Of a stretch of DNA of 64,000 nucleotides, positions 1 to 8,981 are shown one piece after another. Below the pieces are notes generated by a model. That model saw nothing but the letters and a program-made list of their open reading frames with translations, ran no database searches and was not told the origin of the DNA. The stretch's first letter is position 1; each line of letters starts with the position of its first letter. This DNA comes from an uncultured Pelagibacteraceae bacterium (GTDB taxonomy: Bacteria > Pseudomonadota > Alphaproteobacteria > Pelagibacterales > Pelagibacteraceae), in the NCBI GenBank assembly GCA_902599335.1, contig CACKFA010000006.1, positions 44,741 through 108,740 of the forward strand. The letters are read 5' to 3'. A program made the position numbers and the translations under genes.

Positions 1-686
1 GCTTCAAAATGTATCGCAGAGATAATTTTAAATGTCATTAAAGGGTGTTGAAGATAAGAATTCATTAAGTTTTTACTTGTCAAAGCAGATCTTTCACCAT
101 CTTGAGATGCAAAAAGAATTTTTCCTTCTTGATCATATTGATTAATTACAACTGACAACTTCTGGTCTGGATTTAATATTCTAAAAAAATAATTACAATC
201 CATTTCAATGAATGGTGAAACATGAAATTTTTTTGAGCAATTATTTTGAATTAATTTATTTTGTCCCTCAACTTTAAAAACATATGTGTGTTGCTCACCA
301 AATGTATTTTTAACCTCATATAATATAGAAATTAAATTATCATTATTATCGTATACAAAAAAAATACTTAGTGGATTAAAAACATAACCAAATATTCTTG
401 GATAGCATAAAAGTTTAATTTTTATATTATCTGTTGTGATTTCGTTACTAATTAGATTTTTTTTTACCCACTCAAAAAGAGATGAACCATCACGGTCACC
501 ATGATCTTTTTCGTAAAAACTAATAAGATTAAATTTATTTAATGAAAAAAATTTTAATTTATTATTAAGCTCATTTAACTCTGATAGATCAATGAAAAGT
601 GAAAATACTTTATATTTAAAAAAATGTTCTTTTGGTTTAAATCTCTTATGGATTACGTTTCCATTATATATACAAGAACTAATCAT
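1..686 (-). CDS. DUF1365 family protein, C-terminus cut by window edge
   Basis: The frame is open from an ATG at 686 to base 1, about 228 codons, so the last part of the protein is missing. The start reads MISSCIYNGNVIHKRFKP, and the middle carries the family pattern KDHGDRDGSSLFEWV followed by CYPRIFGYVFNPLSIFFVYD, then HVSPFIEMDCNYFFRI and HPLMTFKIISAIHFEA. These are the landmarks of DUF1365, a family of unknown biochemical function usually found beside an FAD-dependent amine-oxidase-like protein and a cyclopropane-fatty-acid-synthase-like methyltransferase. Here the start overlaps the end of the FAD gene by 8 bases, which indicates translational coupling. A role in modifying membrane fatty acids is inferred from this family context only. 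Confidence 0.85.
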   Translation of the reverse strand, partial: MISSCIYNGNVIHKRFKPKEHFFKYKVFSLFIDLSELNELNNKLKFFSLNKFNLISFYEKDHGDRDGSSLFEWVKKNLISNEITTDNIKIKLLCYPRIFGYVFNPLSIFFVYDNNDNLISILYEVKNTFGEQHTYVFKVEGQNKLIQNNCSKKFHVSPFIEMDCNYFFRILNPDQKLSVVINQYDQEGKILFASQDGERSALTSKNLMNSYLQHPLMTFKIISAIHFE

Positions 687-1917
687 TAAGGTTTTTCAGC
701 ATTTCAAGAGATGATTTTATTCCATCTTCATGAAATCCGTAACCAAAATAACTGCCACAAAAAAGTAAATCTTTTTGATTTTGTATTTTAATCAGCTCTG
801 ATTGAGCATCTAATGCTTTTTGATCGTAATATGGATGTGTAAATTTTACTTTTTTCAATATTTTTTTCTCATCAATATTGAAGTAAGGATTTAGTGTTAA
901 GAAAATATTTTCATCACACTTTAAATTTTGCAATAAATTTAACCAGTAGGTTATTGAATTTTTCTCTAAATTCTTGTCATCTATAGATGAATTCCAAGAA
1001 GACCAAGCCTTTTTATTTTTTGGCATGGCCCGCTGATCTGTATGTATGTAAGCTATATTTTCTTTGTAGCTAAAATTCGAAAGAATATTTCTCTCATCCT
1101 CAGTTGGATTTTCAATTAACTTTAAGGCTTCATCAGCATGTGTTGCCAAAATAACCTTGTCGTAATCAAAAAATTCACTTTCTCCACCGTAATATAAATC
1201 TAGTCCTGACATTTTTCTTTTTATTTTTGTAACTTTATAATTTTTATAATGTTCCCCACTTAATTGTGAAATTATTTTACTAACATAGGTTCTGCTTCTA
1301 TTGGTTACTGTGTACCACTGTGGTCTATTTTTCAATTTAAACAAACCATGATTTTGGAAAAATCTAAGAAAAAAACTAATTGGCATTTTGCTTGCTTCAT
1401 AAGGAGGCATAGACCAAATTGCAGATACCATTGGTATTATATGATAATCAACAAATGTTTTGGATAATTTATTAATTTTTAAATATTCACCTAAGGTAAT
1501 TTTGTCATTGGATATGATTGCTTGATCACTTTTTTTATAAAATTTAATTATATCAAAAAACATTTTTAAGAAATCAATGTTAAATAGATTTGATTTATTG
1601 CAGAAAATCCCACTCAATCCTTTTCCACAATATTCAAATTTCGTATTATCTACTGAAACTGAAAAAGACATGTTGCTTTTTTCAATTTGAATATCATTTT
1701 CCTTAAAAAAATTAATTAAATTTGGATAAGTTTGAAAATTAAAAACAATAAAGCCAATATCAACTGATACTTTTTTTTCATCAAAAAACAAATCTATAGT
1801 ATGAGAATGTCCACCAAAATGGTCTTCTCTTTCGAAAAGATCTACATGATGTTTTTTAGATAAATAATAAGCAGCACTTAGTCCAGAAATACCTGACCCA
1901 ACGACAGCAATTTTCAT
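679..1917 (-). CDS. FAD-dependent amine-oxidase-like oxidoreductase
   Basis: This 412-residue flavoprotein opens with a dinucleotide-binding fold, MKIAVVGSGISGLSAAYYLS, with the GxGxxG glycines at about residues 7-12 and an acidic residue at the end of the second strand (DLFERED). The C-terminus LLFCGSYFGYGFHEDGIKSS is the second FAD-binding segment of the NAD(P)-binding/amine oxidase family. There is no signal peptide, so it is cytoplasmic. In other proteobacteria this protein pairs with DUF1365 and lipid methyltransferases; the substrate is not established from sequence. It starts only 6 bases after the gcvP stop on the same strand and overlaps the DUF1365 gene, so it probably belongs to the tail of the glycine cleavage operon. 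Confidence 0.85.
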   Translation of the reverse strand: MKIAVVGSGISGLSAAYYLSKKHHVDLFEREDHFGGHSHTIDLFFDEKKVSVDIGFIVFNFQTYPNLINFFKENDIQIEKSNMSFSVSVDNTKFEYCGKGLSGIFCNKSNLFNIDFLKMFFDIIKFYKKSDQAIISNDKITLGEYLKINKLSKTFVDYHIIPMVSAIWSMPPYEASKMPISFFLRFFQNHGLFKLKNRPQWYTVTNRSRTYVSKIISQLSGEHYKNYKVTKIKRKMSGLDLYYGGESEFFDYDKVILATHADEALKLIENPTEDERNILSNFSYKENIAYIHTDQRAMPKNKKAWSSWNSSIDDKNLEKNSITYWLNLLQNLKCDENIFLTLNPYFNIDEKKILKKVKFTHPYYDQKALDAQSELIKIQNQKDLLFCGSYFGYGFHEDGIKSSLEMLKNLND

Positions 1918-1923
1918 TAATTA

Positions 1924-4794
1924 TTATGCTGCATCTTCTTTAAACTCATCCATACTTGGACAAGTACAAAAAATATTTTTATCTCCATACACGTTATCAA
2001 CTCTTGCAACTGGAGGCCAAAATTTATTTGCTTTTAAGAATTTTGCAGGATATGCAGCTTGCTCTCTTGAATATTTATGTTTCCATTCATCTGAAGCTAA
2101 TTCAATATCGGTGTGAGGTGCATTTTTAATAGGGTTATCTACTTTGTCAAACTTACCGGACTTAACCATATCTATTTCCTCTTTAATGCTAATCAAAGTA
2201 TCACAAAATCTATTCAGTTCAGATAAACTCTCGCTCTCTGTTGGCTCTATCATCATTGTTCCAGCAACTGGCCATGACATTGTTGGTGCATGAAATCCAT
2301 AATCTATTAATCTTTTAGCTATATCTTCTTCTGTAATTCCTGTTTCAGTTTTAATAGATCGAATATCAATTATACATTCATGAGCTACATTGCCATTTGA
2401 ACCTTTATAAAGAATTGGATAATGGTCTTTTAATCTATTTGCAATGTAATTTGCATTGAGTATTGCAATTTGTGTTGCAAGTTTTACACCCTCTGATCCC
2501 ATCATCTTAATATACATCCAAGAAATTGATAATATACTTGAGCTTCCCCACGGAGCTGCTGAAACGGCACCTATTCCACTTGCAGGTCCACAATCTTTTA
2601 CAACTGGATGATTAGGTAGATAAACTTGTAAATGTCTTTTACATGCTATAGGTCCCATTCCAGGTCCTCCTCCACCATGTGGGATACAGAATGTTTTATG
2701 TAAGTTTATATGACAAACATCAGGACCAAAATTTCCTGGTTTCGCAACTCCAACAAGTGCGTTTAGGTTTGCTCCATCCATATAAACTTGACCACCATGT
2801 TTATGAATTACTTCACATATATCTTTAATTTTTTCCTCAAATACACCATGTGTTGATGGATAAGTTACCATCAATGCACCAAGATTGTCTGAATGCAATT
2901 CAGCTTTTTTCTTTAAATCCTCAAAATCAACATTTCCTTCTTTATCACAATCAACAACTACAACTTTCATTCCAACCATCTGTGCACTTGCTGGATTAGT
3001 TCCATGTGCTGAGCTTGGAATTAAACATATATTTCTATTTTCATCCCCTCTATCTAAATGATACTTTCTTATTACCATTAAGCCAGCATACTCACCTTGG
3101 GCTCCCGCATTTGGCTGAAGTGAAACACCAGAAAAACCAGTAATAGATCTTAACCAATTTTTAAGATCTGTGAACATTTCTCTATATCCCTCCATCTGTT
3201 CGACAGGTACGAATGGGTGGGGCTCAGCCAATTCTCTCCACGAAATAGGTATCATTTCTGCAGTAGCATTTAATTTCATAGTACATGAACCTAGAGCAAT
3301 CATTGTTCTATTAAGAGCTATATCCTTATCCTCTAACTTTTTAAGATATCTAAGCATTTCTGTCTCTGAATGATATGAATTAAAAACAGGGTGTTCTAAA
3401 TATTTTGAAGTTCTTAATAAATTGTTTGGTAGATTTGGTAAACTAACAGTTGGATCCTCTTTTTTAATTGACTCTGCAGCATTAAATATTTTTAGTAGTT
3501 GGTTTACTCTATAAACATTTTTTCTTTCGTCGAAAGAAACAGCCAGCATCTCTGAATTTACTTTTCTAATATTAACTTTTTGGTCTAAAGCATTTTTGAA
3601 AATCTGATCTGTCTTTTCTTTGGTTATAATAGTTACAGTATCAAAAAAATAATCTGAGTATAATTCATATCCAGATTGTTTTATTTTATCTGCAAAATTT
3701 TTTGCTAGTTGAGATACTCTTTCGGAAATACTTTTAATTCCATCAGGGCCGTGATAAATGGCATATGCTGCTGAAACAATTGCTAGTAAGGCTTGAGCAG
3801 TACAAATATTACTTGTAGCTTTGTCTCTTCTAATATGTTGCTCTCTAGTTTGTAATGACAATCTATAGGCCTGGTTTCCATGCCTGTCCACTGAAACCCC
3901 AACAATTCTACCTGGCATAGATCGTTTGTATTCATCTTTTGTTGCAAAAAAGGCTGCATGAGGTCCTCCATAACCCATTGGAATACCAAATCTTTGGGAA
4001 CTACCGACTGCAATATCTGCTCCAAGCTCTCTTGGTGTTTTTAGCATAGAAAGTGCAAGGAGATCACAAACTAAAATTGCTTTTCCATTTTTTTTATGAA
4101 TTTTACTTATGGCCTCACTAGGATCTTTAATATCACCTAAAGTTCCTGGATATTGTAAAACTCCGCAAACAATATCTTCTTTTAACTGCTCTAGAACTTT
4201 ATCCTCGTTTCCAACAAGTACTTTAAGACCCATTGGCTCTGCTCTAGTTTGAATAACGTCAATTGTTTGTGGGTGGCAGTTCTCTGAAACAAAAACTAAA
4301 TTACTATCACTTTTATCAAGTCTATGACTTAAACCCATAGCTTCGGCAGCTGCTGTTCCTTCATCAAGTAAAGACGCGTTTGCTATATCCATTCCTGTAA
4401 AATCAACAATCATTTGTTGAAAGTTTAATAGCATCTCTAATCTACCTTGTGCTACTTCAGGCTGATAAGGTGTGTATGATGTGTACCATCCAGGATTTTC
4501 TAATATATTTCTTAAAATTACATAAGGTGTGTAGGTTCCATAATAACCCATGCCTATAAAATTTGAGTAAATTTGGTTTTTTTTTGAAATTGCTTTTAAT
4601 TTTCTTAAAGCTTCATATTCTGAATTTGGTTCACCGATATTTAATTCACCTTTAAACTGAATCTTTTCTGGTATGGTACTATTAATAAACTCATCTAATG
4701 ACTTAAAGTTAAGATCTTTAAGCATTTTTTCTTGGTCCTTCTCAGATGGACCTATGTGTCTTCTAATAAAATCTTTTTGTGAATTATGTAACAT
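1924..4794 (-). CDS. gcvP: glycine dehydrogenase (aminomethyl-transferring), P-protein
   Basis: This is the pyridoxal-phosphate P-protein of the glycine cleavage system. It decarboxylates glycine and passes the aminomethyl group to lipoyl-GcvH. At 956 residues it is the full single-chain form, with the N-terminal signature FIRRHIGPSEKDQEKML and two homologous halves. The PLP lysine lies in the C-terminal half in HINLHKTFCIPHGGGGPGMG, with the glycine-rich loop that follows it. The start codon shares its last base with the gcvH stop (4794), so the two are translationally coupled. It is the third gene of gcvT-gcvH-gcvP, under the glycine riboswitch upstream of gcvT. Confidence 0.98.
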   Translation of the reverse strand: MLHNSQKDFIRRHIGPSEKDQEKMLKDLNFKSLDEFINSTIPEKIQFKGELNIGEPNSEYEALRKLKAISKKNQIYSNFIGMGYYGTYTPYVILRNILENPGWYTSYTPYQPEVAQGRLEMLLNFQQMIVDFTGMDIANASLLDEGTAAAEAMGLSHRLDKSDSNLVFVSENCHPQTIDVIQTRAEPMGLKVLVGNEDKVLEQLKEDIVCGVLQYPGTLGDIKDPSEAISKIHKKNGKAILVCDLLALSMLKTPRELGADIAVGSSQRFGIPMGYGGPHAAFFATKDEYKRSMPGRIVGVSVDRHGNQAYRLSLQTREQHIRRDKATSNICTAQALLAIVSAAYAIYHGPDGIKSISERVSQLAKNFADKIKQSGYELYSDYFFDTVTIITKEKTDQIFKNALDQKVNIRKVNSEMLAVSFDERKNVYRVNQLLKIFNAAESIKKEDPTVSLPNLPNNLLRTSKYLEHPVFNSYHSETEMLRYLKKLEDKDIALNRTMIALGSCTMKLNATAEMIPISWRELAEPHPFVPVEQMEGYREMFTDLKNWLRSITGFSGVSLQPNAGAQGEYAGLMVIRKYHLDRGDENRNICLIPSSAHGTNPASAQMVGMKVVVVDCDKEGNVDFEDLKKKAELHSDNLGALMVTYPSTHGVFEEKIKDICEVIHKHGGQVYMDGANLNALVGVAKPGNFGPDVCHINLHKTFCIPHGGGGPGMGPIACKRHLQVYLPNHPVVKDCGPASGIGAVSAAPWGSSSILSISWMYIKMMGSEGVKLATQIAILNANYIANRLKDHYPILYKGSNGNVAHECIIDIRSIKTETGITEEDIAKRLIDYGFHAPTMSWPVAGTMMIEPTESESLSELNRFCDTLISIKEEIDMVKSGKFDKVDNPIKNAPHTDIELASDEWKHKYSREQAAYPAKFLKANKFWPPVARVDNVYGDKNIFCTCPSMDEFKEDAA

Positions 4795-5174
4795 TAGCTT
4801 GATGTCTCCTTTGCAAATTTATCGTATTCTTCTTTGTTCATTAAAGTATCTAGCTCAGATGTGTCTTTAATTTTCAATTTAAAAAACCATGCACCACCTT
4901 CAGGGTCCTCATTTATTTTGGCAGGATCATCCACTATAGACTGATTGGTATCTACCACTTCACCACTTACTGGAGTATAAACATCACTAGCAGCTTTCGT
5001 AGATTCTACTACTCCTGCTGTACCATCTTTTTCAACATTAGATCCTTTTTCAGGCAGTTCTGCAAAAACTATGTCTCCAAGCATTTCAGTTGCATGTTTT
5101 GTAATTCCTATTGTGGCTACATCTCCCTCCAAAGTAATCCACTCATGTTCTTTAGAAAATTTTACTTCACTCAT
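4794..5174 (-). CDS. gcvH: glycine cleavage system H protein
   Basis: This is the 126-residue lipoyl carrier of the glycine cleavage system. It shuttles the aminomethyl intermediate between the P, T and L proteins. The lipoylated lysine is K60 in [15 protein letters not shown], preceded by the usual [12 protein letters not shown] strand, and the C-terminal part contains [14 protein letters not shown]. Length and motif order are normal. It overlaps gcvT and gcvP by one base at each end, a tightly coupled operon. The L protein (lipoamide dehydrogenase) is not in this window and is presumably shared with the 2-oxoacid dehydrogenases. Confidence 0.98.
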   Translation of the reverse strand: MSEVKFSKEHEWITLEGDVATIGITKHATEMLGDIVFAELPEKGSNVEKDGTAGVVESTKAASDVYTPVSGEVVDTNQSIVDDPAKINEDPEGGAWFFKLKIKDTSELDTLMNKEEYDKFAKETSS

Positions 5175-6277
5175 TAATTTACTCCTTTCACATAATTTTT
5201 TTTATAAAATGGTAATGCGCAAACATTTGCTGGATGTTTTTTTCCTCTTACCTCAAGCAAAATTTTAGTATCAACCTTTGAAAACTCTTTATCAACATAA
5301 CCCATCGCTATAGGACCGTTTACACTTGGTCCAAACGTTCCACTAGTTATCTCACCAATTTGTTTATCTGTATCATCAAATATTTTTGTTTTTTCTCTTG
5401 CAATCAGTCTACCTTCAGGCTTAATCCCTACTCTTATTTTGCTTGCTCCATCTTGCATTTGGTTCATAATTTTTTTTGATCCAATAAAACCTCCATTAGA
5501 TAATCTAGATTTTGAGATTGCCCATCTAAGGTTTGCCTCAACTGGTGTTTTATTAATATCTAATTCGTGACCATATAAACATAATCCAGCTTCTAATCTC
5601 AAGGTATCTCTTGCCCCAAGTCCTATAAGTTGTGCTCCCTTTTCTATTAAATTTTCAACGAATTTTTCCGCTTTATCGTTAGAAATTGAAATTTCAAACC
5701 CGTCTTCCCCTGTATAACCTGATCTTGTTACAAATAATTTTTGATTATCAGAATCAAACCAATTTCCTGTCATAAAACTTAGTTGATCAACCCCATTTAT
5801 AATTGAGTTTAAAATTTCAACAGACTTAGGTCCTTGAATTGCTATTAAAGATCTATTGTTATCTAAGTTCATTTTAAATTTTGAACCTAGTAAATTAGAT
5901 AAAATCTCAAAATCTTTATCTTTGCATGCAGCATTTAAGATAATTAAATACCCCTCCTCTATTTTAGTGATAATTAAGTCATCATAAATTCCAGCATCTT
6001 CATTCATTAAAAAACTATACTTAGAGCAGTTTTGTTTTAAATTTTTTAAATCTAATGGAAAAATTTTTTCTAATTCTTCTGTTAAACTTTCATCGCCATA
6101 TATAAATAATTGACCCATATGAGATACATCAAATATTCCAGAATTAGATCTTGTGAATTTATGTTCTTCAATAATGCCTTTGCTATACTGAATTGGCATT
6201 TCATAACCAGCGAATTCAACAAACTTAGCTTTGTTACTTTGATGAAGTTTATTTAGTGATGTTTTTTTTATTTCCAT
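5174..6277 (-). CDS. gcvT: aminomethyltransferase, glycine cleavage T protein
   Basis: GcvT (367 residues) transfers the methylene group from aminomethyl-GcvH to tetrahydrofolate, releasing ammonia. The N-terminus [20 protein letters not shown], then [19 protein letters not shown] and [11 protein letters not shown], are typical, as are the folate-site segment [15 protein letters not shown] and [20 protein letters not shown]. It is the first gene of the operon. Its start codon and the bases before it (6275-6286) are exactly complementary to bases 6351-6362 inside the upstream riboswitch, so initiation is probably controlled by RNA folding. Glycine cleavage supplies one-carbon units and consumes glycine, which is central to SAR11 metabolism. 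Confidence 0.98.
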   Translation of the reverse strand: MEIKKTSLNKLHQSNKAKFVEFAGYEMPIQYSKGIIEEHKFTRSNSGIFDVSHMGQLFIYGDESLTEELEKIFPLDLKNLKQNCSKYSFLMNEDAGIYDDLIITKIEEGYLIILNAACKDKDFEILSNLLGSKFKMNLDNNRSLIAIQGPKSVEILNSIINGVDQLSFMTGNWFDSDNQKLFVTRSGYTGEDGFEISISNDKAEKFVENLIEKGAQLIGLGARDTLRLEAGLCLYGHELDINKTPVEANLRWAISKSRLSNGGFIGSKKIMNQMQDGASKIRVGIKPEGRLIAREKTKIFDDTDKQIGEITSGTFGPSVNGPIAMGYVDKEFSKVDTKILLEVRGKKHPANVCALPFYKKNYVKGVN

Positions 6278-6296
6278 ATTAACTCTTCTTTGCCCC

Positions 6297-6431
6297 CTCT
6301 GTCTTGGTGCCTGAGAGATTTGCTCCTTCGGCGAGAATAATTCTCTTTCCAGAGTTAATATGTACGGTCCTTTTGCCTGAGAGTTTCCGGGGTGGTTGCT
6401 CCTTCGGCGCTACAAAAGTAGTCTCTCCCGT
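6297..6431 (-). ncRNA. tandem glycine riboswitch upstream of gcvT
   Basis: On the minus strand two consecutive glycine aptamers can be read. Aptamer 1 runs from 6431 to 6364, closed by ACGG (6431-6428) with CCGU (6367-6364), and contains GCGCCGAAGGAGCAA and AACTCTCAGGCAAAAGGACCG. Aptamer 2 runs from 6354 to 6297, closed by CUCUG (6354-6350) with CAGAG (6301-6297), and contains CGCCGAAGGAGCAAA and TCTCTCAGGCACCAAGACAG. A 9-base linker joins them. The repeated GCCGAAGGAGCAA and CTCAGGCA elements are the conserved core of the family. No terminator hairpin with a U-run follows; instead bases 6362-6351 are complementary to the gcvT start region, which suggests control of translation. Confidence 0.95.
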
Positions 6432-6438
6432 AAATAAA

Positions 6439-6468
6439 TTTATAGCACATTTAAAATGTTTGTGTAAA
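6439..6468 (-). promoter_or_regulatory. putative sigma-70 promoter of the gcv operon
   Basis: On the minus strand TTTACA (6468-6463) and TATAAA (6444-6439) are separated by 18 bases. A start seven bases beyond the -10 box falls at about 6432, exactly where the first riboswitch stem begins, which supports the assignment. The promoter lies in the short gap after the transporter stop codon. Confidence 0.6.
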
Positions 6469-6470
6469 AT

Positions 6471-7343
6471 TTATTTAGCTACCTTTTTGACAAGTAATGG
6501 AGACAAAAACTGTATAACTACTGCCGTTATAACTACGGCTCCCCCAAAAAGTACAGTAAGTGGTGGGTTTTCGTTTGCAAACATCCATGCCCACAAAGGT
6601 CCTAAGACAGCTTCAGTTAACATAATTATTCCAACAAATGCTGAAGGAGTTGATCTTGCTCCAATTGTTATAAGTATAAAACCAATTCCAACTTGAAAAA
6701 ATCCCGCAACAAAACCTAAAAAAATATCATTCGTTGAAACAATAATACTTGGTGACATAAATAAACCTATTAACGTTGCAAAAATTCCAGCAACCAATTG
6801 TAAAGGTATCATGTCGACTTTTGGATATTTTCTGACAATTAAAATTAAGATCGCAAACGATATTGGCATAATAAATGCAACTAAGTTTCCAGTCATTTGA
6901 CCTGGTGTTAGTGAGCTTCCTAACATTAAAATGATACCAACTACTGCTGTAATAATACAAGTTAATGTAATTTTTGAAATTTTTTCTTTTAAAAACACAT
7001 AACCAAAAATTGCTAAAAACAAAGCTTGAGTTTGAATTATAAAGTTTGCATTAGCTACTGTTGTTTCATACATAGCAAATACATAGCTAGCAAATCCAAT
7101 GGATAAAATTATACCTCCAAATAAACCTGGAATTCCAGATTTATAAACAGCACTGAAAATTTTTCCTTTGTAAGTAAATATTAAAAAAATTGTAATTACT
7201 CCAATAAAGAAAAGTGATCTCCAAAATAATATTTGCCATAGTGTAGATCCATCAAAAGACTTAACAATTAAACCTCCAAAACTTAATGCACAAGCTCCTA
7301 AAAAAACTAAAAAAGGACCTGGTATTTTTGATAAAAAATTCAT
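6471..7343 (-). CDS. DMT superfamily (EamA) transporter
   Basis: A 290-residue, almost entirely hydrophobic protein with about ten predicted membrane segments in two similar halves, the architecture of EamA/RhaT-type drug/metabolite transporters of the inner membrane. The end of each half carries a pattern typical of EamA repeats, such as ANFIIQTQALFLAIFGYVFLKEKIS and AFVGIIMLTEAVLGPLWAWMFA. Substrate cannot be read from the sequence. Its start shares one base with the stop of pxpC, so it is co-transcribed with the oxoprolinase genes; transport of pyroglutamate, glutamate or a related compound is an inference from that position. Confidence 0.88.
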   Translation of the reverse strand: MNFLSKIPGPFLVFLGACALSFGGLIVKSFDGSTLWQILFWRSLFFIGVITIFLIFTYKGKIFSAVYKSGIPGLFGGIILSIGFASYVFAMYETTVANANFIIQTQALFLAIFGYVFLKEKISKITLTCIITAVVGIILMLGSSLTPGQMTGNLVAFIMPISFAILILIVRKYPKVDMIPLQLVAGIFATLIGLFMSPSIIVSTNDIFLGFVAGFFQVGIGFILITIGARSTPSAFVGIIMLTEAVLGPLWAWMFANENPPLTVLFGGAVVITAVVIQFLSPLLVKKVAK

Positions 7344-8287
7344 TAAATTTGAGAAAGTAAATTTTGAGTTTCCATTTCATATAGCTTAAAGAGAGTCTCT
7401 GCATCTGATAAATTAATCTCTTTAAATTTTATTTTTGATCCTGGTGCCATTTGTACTAATCGGTCGTAATCAACACTAGCCACAACTCCAATTTTTGGAT
7501 AACCACCAATAGTACCATGATCTGAAAGCATTATAATTGGATTTCCATCAGCTGGTACTTGAATTACACCTTTAATCAAACCCTCTGATTTTATGTTGGT
7601 ATTAACGATATTCTCTATTTTAGGACCCTCAAGCCTCATACCCATTCTGTCTGAAAGTTTAGATACTGTGAATTCCTTTTCATAAAATATTTTTTTACCT
7701 TCTTCAGAAAAGTAATCAAAATTAGTACCTTTAATTACCCTTATGTTTTCTATTTTGGTATTAATGTAATTAGTTTTTTTAATATCCTTATTTGAATTTA
7801 TATTTTTAAGATTAATTCTTTGCCCTACATCTAATTTTTTTCCATTATTAGATCCAATATTTGCTTTAGTGTTTATAGAACAACTATTCCATTGGAATTT
7901 TACATCGAACTCTCCACCTAATGCTAAATATCCATAAACTGATTTATTTGTAGATATGATATTTATCTCATCTCCATTTTCAATTTGATAACTTTCGTAA
8001 CATTTACCCTCAATTTCAGTATCTTTTTTTTTAATTGAAAAAATTACATCTCCAGTGATGGCACAATTAATTTTTTCTCCGGAATATTTTATATGAGGAC
8101 CTTGATATGCAAACTCTATGACTGCAGAGTCTAAATTATTGTTAACGAGTTTGTTAGCTATAAGATGATTTCTATTATCCATAGCACCACTAAAAGGAAT
8201 ACCAATATGATAAAGATGATCCCTACCTTTATCTTGAAAGGTAGTATTAATTCCAGGTCTGATTATATCTAGATAATTACTACTCAT
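7343..8287 (-). CDS. pxpC: 5-oxoprolinase subunit PxpC (biotin-dependent carboxyltransferase family)
   Basis: A 314-residue protein of the KipA/urea-amidolyase-related family. PxpA, PxpB and PxpC together hydrolyse 5-oxoproline (pyroglutamate) to glutamate using ATP. Recognisable segments are LDIIRPGINTTFQDKGRDHLYHIGIPFSGAMD at the N-terminus (family pattern PG.. T.QD.GR.G....G.P.SGAMD) and SEGLIKGVIQVPADGNPIIMLSDHGTIGGYPKIG in the second half. It overlaps pxpB by 8 bases and the downstream transporter by one base. The damaged metabolite 5-oxoproline forms spontaneously from glutamine, so this is a repair and scavenging step. Confidence 0.93.
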   Translation of the reverse strand: MSSNYLDIIRPGINTTFQDKGRDHLYHIGIPFSGAMDNRNHLIANKLVNNNLDSAVIEFAYQGPHIKYSGEKINCAITGDVIFSIKKKDTEIEGKCYESYQIENGDEINIISTNKSVYGYLALGGEFDVKFQWNSCSINTKANIGSNNGKKLDVGQRINLKNINSNKDIKKTNYINTKIENIRVIKGTNFDYFSEEGKKIFYEKEFTVSKLSDRMGMRLEGPKIENIVNTNIKSEGLIKGVIQVPADGNPIIMLSDHGTIGGYPKIGVVASVDYDRLVQMAPGSKIKFKEINLSDAETLFKLYEMETQNLLSQI

Positions 8288-8954
8288 TATAATTTTTATA
8301 CTGATCTAAAGTAATTTCCTTGAAAACTACTGTATCTCCTGGGTTAATTAGATTTGGTTTGTCTTCTTTTGAACTATCAAAAACATCTAAAGGAGTATTT
8401 CCCAAAATATTCCATCCACCTGGACTTTCAAATGTATAAATGTTTGCAAATTGCTCAGTTAATGCAACTGATCCTTTCGGCACTTTTACTCTTGGGGTTT
8501 CTAAACGTTGAGCTCGCATATTCTCATCTAAGTCACCAAGAAAAGGCATGCCAGCAATAAACCCTGTCATATAACAAAAATATTCCTTATTTAAAAAATT
8601 CTCTAAAATTTTTTCTCTACTTAATTTTAATATTTCTTCCAATCTTTTAATATCCATTGAAAAATTTTCATGACAACAAACTGGTATTTCTAATTTTTTA
8701 GAATTTATATCTATTGAGTCTTCAACATTTATATTTTCAACAAAACTTTTTACTTCTTTAAAATTTGTTTTTTTTAGATCATAAGAAATAATTAATTTAT
8801 TATAAGAAGGTGTTAAATTATTTATCCCTTCAAATTTTTTTTCTTTAATAGTTTTAAAATATTTTATAACTTGTGAATTAATTGATTTATTTACTTCATT
8901 ACCAAAATCACAGTACAAAGCTGCGTCACCAAGATTTGATATATTTTTTATCAT
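8280..8954 (-). CDS. pxpB: 5-oxoprolinase subunit PxpB (KipI/allophanate hydrolase subunit 1 family)
   Basis: This 224-residue protein has the PxpB/KipI landmarks: GDAALYCDFGNEVNKSIN near the N-terminus, then VCCHENFSMDIKRLEE, the block YFCYMTGFIAGMPFLGDL, ETPRVKVPKGSVALTEQFANIYTFESPGGWNILG, and a C-terminal NPGDTVVFKEIT. It is cytoplasmic and partners PxpC, with which it overlaps. The gene is transcribed away from pxpA with only about 27 bases between the two likely start codons. Confidence 0.93.
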   Translation of the reverse strand: MIKNISNLGDAALYCDFGNEVNKSINSQVIKYFKTIKEKKFEGINNLTPSYNKLIISYDLKKTNFKEVKSFVENINVEDSIDINSKKLEIPVCCHENFSMDIKRLEEILKLSREKILENFLNKEYFCYMTGFIAGMPFLGDLDENMRAQRLETPRVKVPKGSVALTEQFANIYTFESPGGWNILGNTPLDVFDSSKEDKPNLINPGDTVVFKEITLDQYKNYNE

Positions 8955-8981
8955 GTCATGTTATACTTAACATTAGAGACT

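Noticed and set aside
3170..3373. Plus-strand frame of 67 codons inside gcvP
   Set aside because: It is antisense to a strongly conserved coding region and shows no family, signal or ribosome binding site. The same holds for other antisense frames inside alaS, guaB, ureC and recA.
8958..8981. Earlier ATG for pxpA
   Set aside because: It adds residues before the conserved INCDLGE start and leaves only three bases to the divergent pxpB start.
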